A DNA stretch of 64,000 nt from an uncultured Prevotellaceae bacterium (GCA_900322135.1 ONYP01000003.1:29438-93437); one strand, 5' to 3'; shown: positions 52,406 to 60,694, counted from the stretch's first letter. Notes: a model not told the origin generated them from the sequence alone. Translations and numbers: made by a program.

Positions 52406-54994
52406 ATGAAAAAAAGTTATACCATCTTCAGGTTGAGTGTGCTGCTGTTACTGGTTGTCGTGGCTGGGCAGCAGGCATGGGGCGCATTTGTGGGCCCACG
52501 CAACGACTTCCGCGACGAGAGTATCTACTTTGTCATCACCACGCGCTTCTATGACGGTGACCCGGGCAACAATGCGCAATGCTGGGACGGAGCCAACGCC
52601 AACCATGGCGACCCGTGCTGGCGCGGCGACTTCAAGGGCTTGATCGACAAGTTGGACTACATCAAGGCTCTGGGCTTCACGGCCGTGTGGGTCACCCCCA
52701 TTGTCGAGAATGCGTCAGGCCTGGACTACCACGGCTATCATGCACGTGACTTCTCGCGTGTCGACCACCGCTACGAGAGCGGCGACACGACATTCCAGAC
52801 GCTCATCGACGAGGCACATGCCCGCGGCATGAAAATCATGCTCGACATAGTCCTGAACCACACGGGCAACTTCGGTGAGGAACACCTATGCAAACTGTTC
52901 ACGCGCGACTGGAATGCCAACCAGTTCAAAATCAACGAGTGCATGCTCCCCTACACCACCGACTCGGTGGGCGGCGTATTGCCCACCAACTACAACAGTC
53001 TGCCTGCAGGCCAGCAGTATGACGCCCGGCTCAAGCAGATGAAGAACACCGACAACCAGAACCATGACAGCCACAACCGCTGGCACCACTTCGGTCAGTT
53101 CAACTGGGACGACAACACGCGCTGGTGGGCCCAGATTGCGGGTGACTGCGTTGATCTGAACACTGAAAATCCCGCCGTTGCGCAATACCTGATTGACTGC
53201 TACGGCACGTTCATCAAGATGGGCGTTGACGGTTTCCGCATCGACACTGGCGGCCACATCGCCCGCCTGACGTTCAACAAGGTCTACATCCCTGCGTTTC
53301 AGGCCTTGGGCGAGCAGTACCGCAGCAAACGACTGAACGGAGCCGACTTCTTCATGTGCACCGAGGTGTGCGCCCGCTACCAGGGCAGCGTCACCTACCG
53401 CAACCAGCCCGCGCTGTCGCCCTATTTCTACACCTGGGCCGAGAACAAGGACTACAGTTGGAACTACGATGCCGGTTACTGGGATGGCGTCGCCGTGTAT
53501 GAGAGCACCGACCTGAACACCCTGGCCAACATCAGTTCCTGCCAACAGATGTATGCCGACAACAACACTGAGACCAGCAGCGCCATGCCCACGTCGAACA
53601 ATGCCGTGCTCAACGGCAACGCCTACCACGCACCCGACGTGAGCCGCGCTTCGGGGCTCAATGTGATTGATTTCCCCGTCCACTATTCGTTCCACAACAT
53701 CGCCAGCGTGTGGAACCTGGCCATTGACGGCGACAAGTACTACAACGACGCGACCTATAATGTGGTCTACGTCGACAGCCACGACTACAGCCCCGGTCCC
53801 AACGACAACATCCGCTTTAACGAGGGCACTGCCCAGTGGGCCGAAAACCTGTCGCTGATGTTCACCTTCCGCGGCATCCCGTGCCTGTACTACGGTAGCG
53901 AGGTGGAATTCAAGGCCGGCAAGACCATCGATCCGGGCGGCAATGGACCGCTCAAGGACAGCGGCCGAGCCTATTATGGCGGATACATCAAGGGTAACTT
54001 GACGGTCAATGACTTCGGTATTGCCAGCGGTGCCGACGGCAACATGGCCGCCACGCTCTCCAAACCGCTCGTCAAGCACCTGCAACGTCTGAACCGCATC
54101 CGTCAAGCGGTACCCGCCCTGCGCAAGGGCCAGTACAGCACCACAGGCTGCTCCTCGAACGGCGGCTATGCCTTCAAGCGCCGTTACACCGACAGCACGA
54201 CCGACAGTTACGTGCTGGTGACCATCAACGGCCCCGCCACATTCTCCGGTGTGCTCAACGGCACGTATACCGACTGCATCACTGGCGATGTGAAGACCGT
54301 CACCAACGGCACGCTCACCACCACCGCGTGCAGCGGCAAGGGCAACATGCGCATCTATGTGCTCTCGACCAACCTCACGGCTGCCCCAGGCAAAATCGGC
54401 GAGGACGGCCCCTTCCTGTACACCAGCAGCGCCAACGCCGGCACGGTGTTGAGTTATGACGGCACCCAGGAGGAACTGTCAGAAAACGACGGTGAGGGCA
54501 ACGGCACCTCGCCCGTTGTTCCCGTCGACGTGTACGAGCCCAGTTGCGAGGAAGATGACCTGAGCGTGTTCCTCGAGACCGGAACGGGCGTCGGGAATGT
54601 GACGACATGGATCTGGAACAGCAGCAGCAACTTCACGGGCGGCAGTTGGCCCGGCCAGGCGATGACGCTGATGGGCACCAACAACGACGGCAGCCGCAAA
54701 ATCTGGAAATGGGCCTATAACGGAACGGCCAGCAGCGAGCCCACAGGCGTCATCTTTGTCACCGACGGGCAGCAGACCAGCGACCTGACCTATCGCAACC
54801 ACGGCTATTACATCGACGGCAACTGGGACCACGAGGTGACCAACTACACCTCTCCTGCCCCTACCCTGACCATCGACAAGCCGTCGGGACACTACGAGGG
54901 CAGCGTGGCCGTCACCATAACCGCCAGCGAGAGCAATGCTGTTCACCTTCACCGACAACACGGTGCTGACGGCAGGTGTCCTGTACGAGGGTAA
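52406..54994 (+). CDS. Secreted GH13 alpha-amylase, main part of a frameshifted gene
   Basis: The 862-residue frame has a signal peptide (to about Gly26) and a GH13 catalytic domain: DIVLNHTG (147-154), GVDGFRIDTGGH with nucleophile Asp280, FMCTEVCAR with acid/base Glu320 and VYVDSHDY with Asp460. The region after about 690 holds a starch-binding module of the CBM26 type (TTWIWNSSSNFTGGSWPGQA). Homology then enters a chitobiase/BIG-like linker and leaves the frame near 54935. It would cleave alpha-1,4-glucans at the cell surface. The last 20 residues of this frame are out-of-frame readthrough. The continuation is at 54936-55553. Confidence 0.85.
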   Translation: MKKSYTIFRLSVLLLLVVVAGQQAWGAFVGPRNDFRDESIYFVITTRFYDGDPGNNAQCWDGANANHGDPCWRGDFKGLIDKLDYIKALGFTAVWVTPIVENASGLDYHGYHARDFSRVDHRYESGDTTFQTLIDEAHARGMKIMLDIVLNHTGNFGEEHLCKLFTRDWNANQFKINECMLPYTTDSVGGVLPTNYNSLPAGQQYDARLKQMKNTDNQNHDSHNRWHHFGQFNWDDNTRWWAQIAGDCVDLNTENPAVAQYLIDCYGTFIKMGVDGFRIDTGGHIARLTFNKVYIPAFQALGEQYRSKRLNGADFFMCTEVCARYQGSVTYRNQPALSPYFYTWAENKDYSWNYDAGYWDGVAVYESTDLNTLANISSCQQMYADNNTETSSAMPTSNNAVLNGNAYHAPDVSRASGLNVIDFPVHYSFHNIASVWNLAIDGDKYYNDATYNVVYVDSHDYSPGPNDNIRFNEGTAQWAENLSLMFTFRGIPCLYYGSEVEFKAGKTIDPGGNGPLKDSGRAYYGGYIKGNLTVNDFGIASGADGNMAATLSKPLVKHLQRLNRIRQAVPALRKGQYSTTGCSSNGGYAFKRRYTDSTTDSYVLVTINGPATFSGVLNGTYTDCITGDVKTVTNGTLTTTACSGKGNMRIYVLSTNLTAAPGKIGEDGPFLYTSSANAGTVLSYDGTQEELSENDGEGNGTSPVVPVDVYEPSCEEDDLSVFLETGTGVGNVTTWIWNSSSNFTGGSWPGQAMTLMGTNNDGSRKIWKWAYNGTASSEPTGVIFVTDGQQTSDLTYRNHGYYIDGNWDHEVTNYTSPAPTLTIDKPSGHYEGSVAVTITASESNAVHLHRQHGADGRCPVRG

Positions 54995-55553
54995 AGTGCG
55001 CAATATCGTGCAGCGTGAGTACATCTTCCACGGCTTTGTGCCTTACACGGCAACAGTCTACATCAAGGACCCGACCGTCGCCCCCAACAATTGGAGCAGC
55101 GTCTATGTGTACGCTTGGGACAGTACCGGTGATATCAACGACAGTTGGCCGGGCGTGCAGATCAATGCCACCACTACAGTCCTGGGACAGAAGTTCTACT
55201 ACCGCACCTTCAACATCAACAACCCGGACTATGTCTTCAATGTCGTGCTCAGCCAGGGCGACAACCAGCACCAGAGCGTGGATGTTACCGACATCAGTAA
55301 TGACATCTATCTGGAAATCACATCGACCAGCAACAAATACACTGTTGCCGACATCACCGACCAATTCTCTTACCTGAATGGCGATGTGAACGGCGACCGA
55401 GAGGTCAACATCAATGACATCTCGCTGCTCATCAGCATCATCCTGGGTTATCCCACCGATGCCGCCAATGTGCAGAGGGCTGATGTCAATGGAGACCAAG
55501 AGATTTCCATTGGAGATGTGGCTGCTGTGATTAGCATTGTGCTCGGAATGTGA
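54936..55553 (+). CDS. GH13 amylase, C-terminal part: linker, second CBM26-like module and dockerin-like repeats
   Basis: This frame continues the amylase after a shift. The first residues (FTFTDNTVLTAGVL) match the end of a BIG/CHB_HEX_C-type linker. A second starch-binding module of the same kind follows (SSVYVYAWDSTGDINDSWPG), then a dockerin-like pair (GDVNGDREVNINDIS and ADVNGDQEISIGDVA) at the very C terminus. The ATG at 54936 is only a convenient start and not a real initiation site. The linker appears about 20-25 residues shorter than expected, so a small deletion may have caused the shift. Confidence 0.72.
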   Translation: MLFTFTDNTVLTAGVLYEGKVRNIVQREYIFHGFVPYTATVYIKDPTVAPNNWSSVYVYAWDSTGDINDSWPGVQINATTTVLGQKFYYRTFNINNPDYVFNVVLSQGDNQHQSVDVTDISNDIYLEITSTSNKYTVADITDQFSYLNGDVNGDREVNINDISLLISIILGYPTDAANVQRADVNGDQEISIGDVAAVISIVLGM

Positions 55554-55676
55554 TTCAAATTCACCATTGAGATGGGATTTTGGGTGGCAAAAAGTCAGTT
55601 TTAAACCTGTCGAGACTAGCCTCGATGGTGTGTTGACTAACAAATTGCCGCCCATTTAAACTTATTTAACACTATT

Positions 55677-55711
55677 TTTGAGAGCAGTCACAATGATTGG
55701 CAGTAATTTTG
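55677..55711 (+). promoter_or_regulatory. Promoter upstream of a possible small RNA
   Basis: TAATTTTG at 55704-55711 is a perfect -7 box. TTTG at 55677-55680 lies 23 bp upstream, slightly further than usual. Transcription would begin near 55719, between the amylase stop and the terminator at 55771. Confidence 0.4.
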
Positions 55712-55718
55712 CACCGCA

Positions 55719-55800
55719 AAACAATAGGTAATAATTTTTTTCATAAGGTAAAGATTTTAGAGATTGAAAGGGCTCGCCGTGAGGCGAGTCATTTTAATTT
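55719..55800 (+). ncRNA. Candidate small RNA (about 80 nt)
   Basis: Between a promoter-like pair (55677-55711) and an intrinsic terminator (55771-55790 plus T-run) there is a stretch of about 80 nt with no open frame of note. The pieces fit a short independent transcript. Alternatively the terminator belongs only to the amylase gene and the promoter-like box is chance in AT-rich DNA. No known RNA family was recognised. Confidence 0.3.
55771..55790 (+). terminator. Intrinsic terminator
   Basis: An 8-bp stem (GGCTCGCC/GGCGAGTC, one G-T pair) with loop GTGA is followed by ATTTTAATTTTT. It stops plus-strand transcripts from the amylase gene or the candidate small RNA. A second hairpin (AACGGCC/GGCCGTT, 55809-55823) follows. 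Confidence 0.78.
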
Positions 55801-55851
55801 TTGTCCATAACGGCCTGGCCGTTGGGGTTTCACCGTTTTTTTGTACCCTGA

Positions 55852-55883
55852 TTTGGCAGTGAACGAAAAAAGGTGTAATTTCG
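55852..55883 (+). promoter_or_regulatory. Promoter of the thioredoxin-like lipoprotein gene
   Basis: TTTG at 55852-55855 is followed after 20 bp by TAATTTCG at 55876-55883, one mismatch from TAnnTTTG. Transcription would start near 55891, 28 nt before the ATG at 55919. This supports the chosen start over the upstream one at 55841. Confidence 0.6.
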
Positions 55884-55918
55884 CACGATTTTTTAATGAC
55901 CAAAACTTCACATTACAC

Positions 55919-57001
55919 ATGAAGAAAATACTACTGATGTCGATTGTTCTTGCAGTCCTGACTGCATGCGATAGCAATCAATTCCATGTCGAGGGCACCG
56001 TTGAAGGCGCTACCGACTCCACTGCCCTGGTGCTCGAGCAGTCCAGCAACGGCCAGTGGGTCATTGTTGACAGCATTGTTGTGGGCAAGGACGGCAAGTT
56101 CAGCGTGAGTGCTCCCGCACCTAATGTGCCCAACATCTACCAGCTGCGTTGCGGCAACCAGGCCATCTGCTTTCCCATCGACAGTCTTGACCACTTGACT
56201 ATCCAAGCCAAGCTTCCCAATTTCGCCTATGACTACACCATCAGCGGCAGCGAACATGCCGAACAGGTCATGAAGATTGACAAGGAGGCAATGCAGTTTG
56301 CCGGCGGCAAGGGCACAGCGGCTGAGTTTCAGGCCTGGAAAGACCAGCTGTCGCGACAGATTGTCGCCGACCCCGGAGGCATCGTTGCCTACTACACCAT
56401 CAACAAATATATCGACGGTAAGCCCTTGTTTGACCCGCTGAACGATAATGACCTGCGCATTATCGGCGCCGTGGCCAACTCCTTCAACTCTTTCCATCCC
56501 AATGATCCCCGCACTGAATATATGGTGAAAAAGTTCACCGAGGACATGCGCCGCCACCGTGCAGCCACTGCGCCGCGTGATACCATCTATGCCGATGAGG
56601 CCTCACTCATCGACATCAAGTTGCAGGATTACCACGGCAAGGAGTACAGCCTGTCAAAGGTCGCAACCGAGAACCGTGTAGTACTGCTCAACTTCACGGC
56701 CTATGCCGCCGAGGCAGCTCCTCAGCTCAACAAGATATTCAACGACATTTATCAGGCTTACCATAGCCGCGGCTTAGCCATCTATCAGGTAAGCCTTGAC
56801 CAGGACAATGTGGCCTGGCGCCAAGCAGCCGAGAATCTGCCGTGGATTACCGTATTTGAACCCAAGAGCATCGACTCTCCTGTCGTGGGTGCCTATGCCG
56901 TGAACAGCCTTGCCACCACCTTCATCATCAGTGGCGGTGACATCGTTGCACGCGTCGAAGATCCCACCAAGCTGAAAGCAGCTGTCGCCAAGTACCTGTA
57001 A
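55919..57001 (+). CDS. DUF4369/thioredoxin-fold lipoprotein lacking the CXXC motif
   Basis: The start is the ATG at 55919 (MKKILLMSIVLAVLTAC); the longer frame from 55841 lacks a signal and overlaps the promoter. The 360-residue protein has a lipobox with Cys17 as the lipid-attachment site, a beta-rich N-terminal DUF4369-type domain (VEGTVEGATDSTALVLEQ), a helical middle, and a C-terminal thioredoxin-like fold (VVLLNFTAYAAEAAPQLNKI). In typical members that segment reads WxxxCxxC; here the cysteines are missing, so redox activity is unlikely and a binding or structural role is probable. It would sit in the outer-membrane or periplasmic leaflet. Confidence 0.82.
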   Translation: MKKILLMSIVLAVLTACDSNQFHVEGTVEGATDSTALVLEQSSNGQWVIVDSIVVGKDGKFSVSAPAPNVPNIYQLRCGNQAICFPIDSLDHLTIQAKLPNFAYDYTISGSEHAEQVMKIDKEAMQFAGGKGTAAEFQAWKDQLSRQIVADPGGIVAYYTINKYIDGKPLFDPLNDNDLRIIGAVANSFNSFHPNDPRTEYMVKKFTEDMRRHRAATAPRDTIYADEASLIDIKLQDYHGKEYSLSKVATENRVVLLNFTAYAAEAAPQLNKIFNDIYQAYHSRGLAIYQVSLDQDNVAWRQAAENLPWITVFEPKSIDSPVVGAYAVNSLATTFIISGGDIVARVEDPTKLKAAVAKYL

Positions 57002-57026
57002 GGCACAGCAACACATTGAATAAACA

Positions 57027-57062
57027 CAGTGGCTGGACTTCTCATGGGAGGTCCAGCCACTG
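57027..57062. terminator. Bidirectional intrinsic terminator
   Basis: A 12-bp perfect stem (CAGTGGCTGGAC at 57027-57038 with 57051-57062) with a 12-nt loop lies between two convergent genes: 25 bp after the lipoprotein stop and 26 bp below the glycosyltransferase stop. T-rich tails are weak on both sides. Confidence 0.7.
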
Positions 57063-57088
57063 CTTTATCTCGTTGACAAGGCAGCAGG

Positions 57089-58207
57089 TCAAGGCAACAG
57101 GCTTTTCCAGAAGTCCAGGTAACGCTGGGCTACCACGGGTGCCGCATTGTGCTTCTCGACAAATGCACGGCTGGCGCATGCCATCTGCGGCAACTGGTCA
57201 CGATGCTCCACGAGCCATGAGAGCTTCTGGTCAATGTCACCCTCGACAAGTGGCGAAACATTGATGATGGGTTTGTTGACCGTCTCGCCGATGAGGTCAT
57301 AATATTCCGGCTCGGCCCCAGACACCGCCACAAGGCCCTGAGCCATGGCGATAAGGGCATTGGTTCCCGGCGTGTAGCTATAGAGCTGGTCCAGGATGAC
57401 ATGTGAATCACGCATGCGGCGAGTATATTCCTCATAGGGCAAGTTCTCTACAACCTCAAGTTCGGTGATGCCGGGATAACGGTCGTGCACGCGCTTCATG
57501 GCAGCCAGCAGGCGGTCGGTACCCTTGATGACATGCCTATCACGCTGTATGCCGATGAACAGGCGCACTTTGTCAGGAGCATGCTCCAGCGGACGGAACT
57601 CAAGCGACTCGGTGTCAATGGGAATGCCTCCATAGGCCACGCGGTCGCCCAACACAGGTTTGTATGCCACATAATATTCATAAAGACAAGCCACGGCGCC
57701 GTCAATGCCGCCGAGGATGCGGTCGCTGTGTTGGCGCATGAACGGCTGTTTCCAGTTGTCCTGCTGCTGGGCAATGTACTCCCCTGAACCCACATAGGGC
57801 GAGGGCTCGTCTCCCAACATGTAATCGCTGTAACGAAAAGTGTGCCCGTCGTGGCAGGCATCATAATAGACCATGTCGGTCGCCAGTGCCGACAGGACAA
57901 TGCGCGTGTTATTGGCCTTGAGGTAATCAAAGACCTTGGCAACGCGGTGAGGTTTCAACCTCAAGAATATGGGTGAGGCTATCTCAACGATGTCATAGCC
58001 CGTCATCTGGGGCAGGGCGCGCTTGATATCCATCAGGTAGCGCAGTGTGCCCAAGACACCTGGTTGACGCTTCAGATTAATGTCACGGTGGGTATCCATC
58101 CAGCGTGAACCGTCGGATGCCACCGTGGCCTCATGACCCATCAGCCTGAGCTGCTGAGCCAGGCAGTTGTGCATATTGCTTGCGTCTCCTGCAAATAAAA
58201 TTTTCAT
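57089..58207 (-). CDS. GT4-like glycosyltransferase
   Basis: The start is the ATG at 58207 (MKILFAGDASNMHNCLAQQL); the frame to 58312 crosses the promoter. The about 372-residue protein has a GT-B look: an N-terminal GDASNMHNCLA loop, VRLFIGIQRDRHVIKGTDRL, and the donor-site region LDQLYSYTPGTNALIAMAQGL, which corresponds to the EX7E region but with changed residues. The acceptor is unknown. It is divergent from the GT2 gene at 58293, and the two promoters overlap. The predicted transcription start is practically at the ATG, so its mRNA may be leaderless. Confidence 0.75.
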   Translation of the reverse strand: MKILFAGDASNMHNCLAQQLRLMGHEATVASDGSRWMDTHRDINLKRQPGVLGTLRYLMDIKRALPQMTGYDIVEIASPIFLRLKPHRVAKVFDYLKANNTRIVLSALATDMVYYDACHDGHTFRYSDYMLGDEPSPYVGSGEYIAQQQDNWKQPFMRQHSDRILGGIDGAVACLYEYYVAYKPVLGDRVAYGGIPIDTESLEFRPLEHAPDKVRLFIGIQRDRHVIKGTDRLLAAMKRVHDRYPGITELEVVENLPYEEYTRRMRDSHVILDQLYSYTPGTNALIAMAQGLVAVSGAEPEYYDLIGETVNKPIINVSPLVEGDIDQKLSWLVEHRDQLPQMACASRAFVEKHNAAPVVAQRYLDFWKSLLP

Positions 58208-58215
58208 AGCAGGGA

Positions 58216-58247
58216 CAAAAGTAGGACAAATTTTGCACTTTATCAAA
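58216..58247 (-). promoter_or_regulatory. Promoter of the GT4-like gene (near-leaderless)
   Basis: On the minus strand TTTG (58247-58244) and TACTTTTG (58223-58216) are spaced by 20 bp, a full consensus match. The -7 box ends 8 nt before the ATG at 58207, so the leader would be a few nucleotides at most. Confidence 0.68.
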
Positions 58248-58263
58248 AAAAGCAGTACCTTTA
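58232..58263 (+). promoter_or_regulatory. Promoter of the GT2 gene (interleaved with the opposing promoter)
   Basis: TTTG at 58232-58235 and TACCTTTA at 58256-58263, spaced by 20 bp, form a near-consensus promoter (last G replaced by A) for the plus-strand gene at 58293. The -33 box lies inside the opposite promoter's spacer and vice versa, so both cannot be bound at the same time. Confidence 0.5.
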
Positions 58264-58292
58264 CCCCGATAATTAGAGTATCGAGCCTCCCG

Positions 58293-59276
58293 ATGATGGA
58301 AGTCACAATCATTATCCCCGTCTATAACAGAGCTGCCGTGGTTCCCACCACGCTACAGACCGTTTTGGCTCAAACGCACCGCCCCCTACAGGTGGTGCTG
58401 GTGGACAATGACAGTACCGACGGCTCTCGGCAGGTGCTTGAGGACTTCCGGCAAGAGCATGACAGTGAAGACTTCAGAGTCATCGTCACCAGCGCTTCAC
58501 ATCACACCGCAGGCGCCGCTCGCAACCGCGGCATGAAGTTTGCCACAGGGGAATGGGTACTGTTCTTTGACAGCGACGACCTGATGGAGGAAGGGCTGGT
58601 GGACTCCTATGTGGAGACTATCGAGAAAGCCAAAGAACGGGGTGTGACGCTCGACCTCATCAGTGCCCGTTCAACCCTCATCTTTCCTGACGGGCGACAA
58701 CGCCAAGCGCCTTTCCATAAGAGAGACCTGTTTGCCAACCACATCCTGCATGGCCAGTTGGCCACGCAGCGCTATGCAGTCCGTCGCGAGTTCTTTAACA
58801 AGACCGACGGCTGGAACATCAACCTGCCCGGCTGGAACGACTGGGAACTCGGGCTTAGGCTGTTGTTGGCATCACCGCGTGTCGCCTATATGGGCGGCAA
58901 GTCGCGCGTCATCATCAACCACAACGGCGCCGACTCCATTACGGGCACCGAGTTCCATAGCCGCCGTGGGCAATGGGAGCATGTCATCGACATCATGAAG
59001 TGTGAGGTGCAATGCTCACGCCTCAAGCAGGAACACAAGACGCGCTTCCTGCGTCTGCTGGAATACCGCCGCCTGGTGCTCGCCGCCCAATATGAACGCG
59101 AGGGGCATCCCGAATCAGCCAAGCCCCTGTGCAAAGAGGCTTACCAGAAACTGCAGGCCAGTTACCGCGGCTCTCGCCGCTGGCGCTGGCTGGTGGGTCC
59201 CGTGACACGCCGCCTGTTTGCCCGCATCGCCGCCGGCAAACGCGGCTCGGCGCGCATCGCCCGCCTGTTGTATTAA
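58293..59276 (+). CDS. Glycosyltransferase family 2
   Basis: The start is set at the ATG pair at 58293/58296 (MMEVTIIIPVYN), since the frame up to 58167 runs through the promoters. The about 327-residue GT-A protein shows VVLVDNDSTDGSRQVL, NRGMKFATGEWVLFFDSDDL with the metal-binding DSDD, and GWNDWELGLRLLL in the acceptor region. The C terminus is rich in Arg, which suits binding to membrane surfaces. It is transcribed together with the BspA-like gene 35 bp downstream. Confidence 0.86.
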   Translation: MMEVTIIIPVYNRAAVVPTTLQTVLAQTHRPLQVVLVDNDSTDGSRQVLEDFRQEHDSEDFRVIVTSASHHTAGAARNRGMKFATGEWVLFFDSDDLMEEGLVDSYVETIEKAKERGVTLDLISARSTLIFPDGRQRQAPFHKRDLFANHILHGQLATQRYAVRREFFNKTDGWNINLPGWNDWELGLRLLLASPRVAYMGGKSRVIINHNGADSITGTEFHSRRGQWEHVIDIMKCEVQCSRLKQEHKTRFLRLLEYRRLVLAAQYEREGHPESAKPLCKEAYQKLQASYRGSRRWRWLVGPVTRRLFARIAAGKRGSARIARLLY

Positions 59277-59311
59277 TTCAACATCAAACATCAAACCATC
59301 ACATATCCGCT

Positions 59312-60208
59312 ATGAAACATCTGTCCAACTCACTGATTAAGTCATTTATCGTATTGCTGGCACTGTTCTGCTCAACCTCCACCCTACAAGCAACAGAAGT
59401 GCAACTCAGGCAAAACGGCATAGTTTATTTCATCTGGTATGAAACAGACAATCACGGAAACATCACTGTCACAAATTGCTATGTTGGAGGACATGATCCG
59501 GAATTGAGCGGCAATATCATTATCCCCTCCAATGTGACTTATGAAGAGAAGCAAGGCAGCCGTGGAAAAAAGTTCACAGTCACTGCCGATGTCAGAGAGA
59601 TAGGAAACGGTGTCTTCTCGAATTGCAAAGGCCTAACCGGCATTACCATTCCGCCCACTATCCAGAGAATTGGAGACTCATTTACGGGCTGCACCAATCT
59701 TAAAAGCATCTCATTACCGAGTTCAGTAACACAAATCGGCTCCGACATCTTCCTGAATTGCACCTCCCTGGAAACCGCAACCATGAGTAATGTCGAAGCG
59801 ATTCCCACCAATGCCTTTTACAACTGCACCAGCCTGAAACATTTTACCATTCCGGAATCAGTTTCCACCATAGGTGTTTACGCTTTCTGTAACTGTACAG
59901 GATTAGAAAGCGTCACAATCGGTGAGCATGTCACCGAAATCTCATCATGCGCATTCATGAAATGCAGCAGCCTAACCGAGGTGAGCATTCCCAGCAGTGT
60001 CGAGTTGATAGATTATGGCGCCTTCTTTGAGTGCTTTAACCTAGAGACCATCAACAGTTACTCTCCAACTCCTCCCGAGTGCCGTGACTTTGATGCCAAA
60101 ATCCTGGAAAAGGCAACGCTGCATGTGCCCGTTGGTGCCGATAAAATCTACAGCAAAACATATCCGTGGAAGAATTTCAAACACATTATCGCTGACTTAC
60201 AGCCTTGA
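59312..60208 (+). CDS. BspA-type leucine-rich repeat (LRR_5) secreted protein
   Basis: The start is the ATG at 59312 (MKHLSNSLIKSFIVLLALFC); the frame to 59129 only overlaps the GT2 gene. The 298-residue protein has a signal peptide ending near TLQA and then about six LRR_5 repeats of 22-23 residues, with the repeating pattern xIPxSVxxIGxxAFxNCTxLxS. It ends with a typical BspA C-terminal segment (ATLHVPVGADKIYSKTYPW). Such proteins bind host or bacterial surface ligands. It has no dockerin repeats or other sorting domain that I can see. Confidence 0.82.
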   Translation: MKHLSNSLIKSFIVLLALFCSTSTLQATEVQLRQNGIVYFIWYETDNHGNITVTNCYVGGHDPELSGNIIIPSNVTYEEKQGSRGKKFTVTADVREIGNGVFSNCKGLTGITIPPTIQRIGDSFTGCTNLKSISLPSSVTQIGSDIFLNCTSLETATMSNVEAIPTNAFYNCTSLKHFTIPESVSTIGVYAFCNCTGLESVTIGEHVTEISSCAFMKCSSLTEVSIPSSVELIDYGAFFECFNLETINSYSPTPPECRDFDAKILEKATLHVPVGADKIYSKTYPWKNFKHIIADLQP

Positions 60209-60360
60209 TTCTTTATTGTGACGATTAGTTTGATAACATTTTACAATTATCAAATATCAGATTCTGCCTTTTATCATTGTCACGGTAGCGCTTGTCTGAA
60301 CTTCAAATAATTATGCGCACACTGCAGAAGTTCATGTGATAGCGAACACCCATTTTGTAT

Positions 60361-60601
60361 CACTGCTTCTACGATGGTGAGAAAGATAACGCCGTAGCCG
60401 ATTATGCCTTTGTGAGTCGGCCATCAAACGCTGAAGAGAAAAGCATATTCATTACGGAGCACCGTTGATTACAAATCGGAATGGTAGAACAAAAGAGCAA
60501 ACGGCGAACCCGTTGAAAGGACCAAAAATTATCGTGATATCTATAAAGAGTCACAACTAGGCTGGTCACACTTTGAGCCCATCATCTATTCATCGTATTA
60601 A
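60361..60601 (+). pseudogene. Decayed C-terminal fragment of an unidentified gene
   Basis: From 60361 the frame reads HCFYDGEKDNAVADYAFVSR and continues to a stop at 60466-60468. A second frame from 60461 continues with VDYKSEW, a stop codon, then NKRANGEPVERTKNYRDIY and GWSHFEPIIYSSY to a stop at 60599-60601. The composition is protein-like in both pieces, which are joined by one frameshift and broken by one in-frame stop. No start was found. The gene was probably lost by decay. The parent family was not identified. The rest of this 511-bp gap (60209-60360 and 60602-60650) shows nothing else. Confidence 0.5.
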
Positions 60602-60650
60602 TATCCAGTAACATAGAACAGCCTTTACGGTTTGTTGGCATTCCGGTCCT

Positions 60651-60675
60651 GTTGCACTTTGCAACCGGGTTGCAC
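60651..60675. promoter_or_regulatory. Operator-like overlapping palindromes upstream of the metal ATPase gene
   Basis: Two perfect inverted repeats overlap here: GTTGCA-CTT-TGCAAC (60651-60665) and GCAACC-G-GGTTGC (60661-60673). The sequence GTTGCAC also occurs twice as a direct repeat (60651-60657 and 60669-60675). They lie just upstream of the -7 box, where a repressor such as a Fur/Zur-type metal sensor would act. The regulator is not identified. Confidence 0.45.
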
Positions 60676-60686
60676 GGGATTGTGTG

Positions 60687-60694
60687 TACCTTTG
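60687..60694 (+). promoter_or_regulatory. -7 element for the metal ATPase gene
   Basis: TACCTTTG at 60687-60694 is a perfect TAnnTTTG match, 25 bp before the ATG at 60720. The TTTG at 60658-60661 is 25 bp upstream, which is long for a -33 element, so the promoter may need an activator or use another -33 site. Confidence 0.5.

Noticed and set aside
52886-54106. 406-residue minus-strand open frame within the amylase gene
   Set aside because: Antisense of a GC-rich GH13 gene whose catalytic residues are all present in the plus frame.
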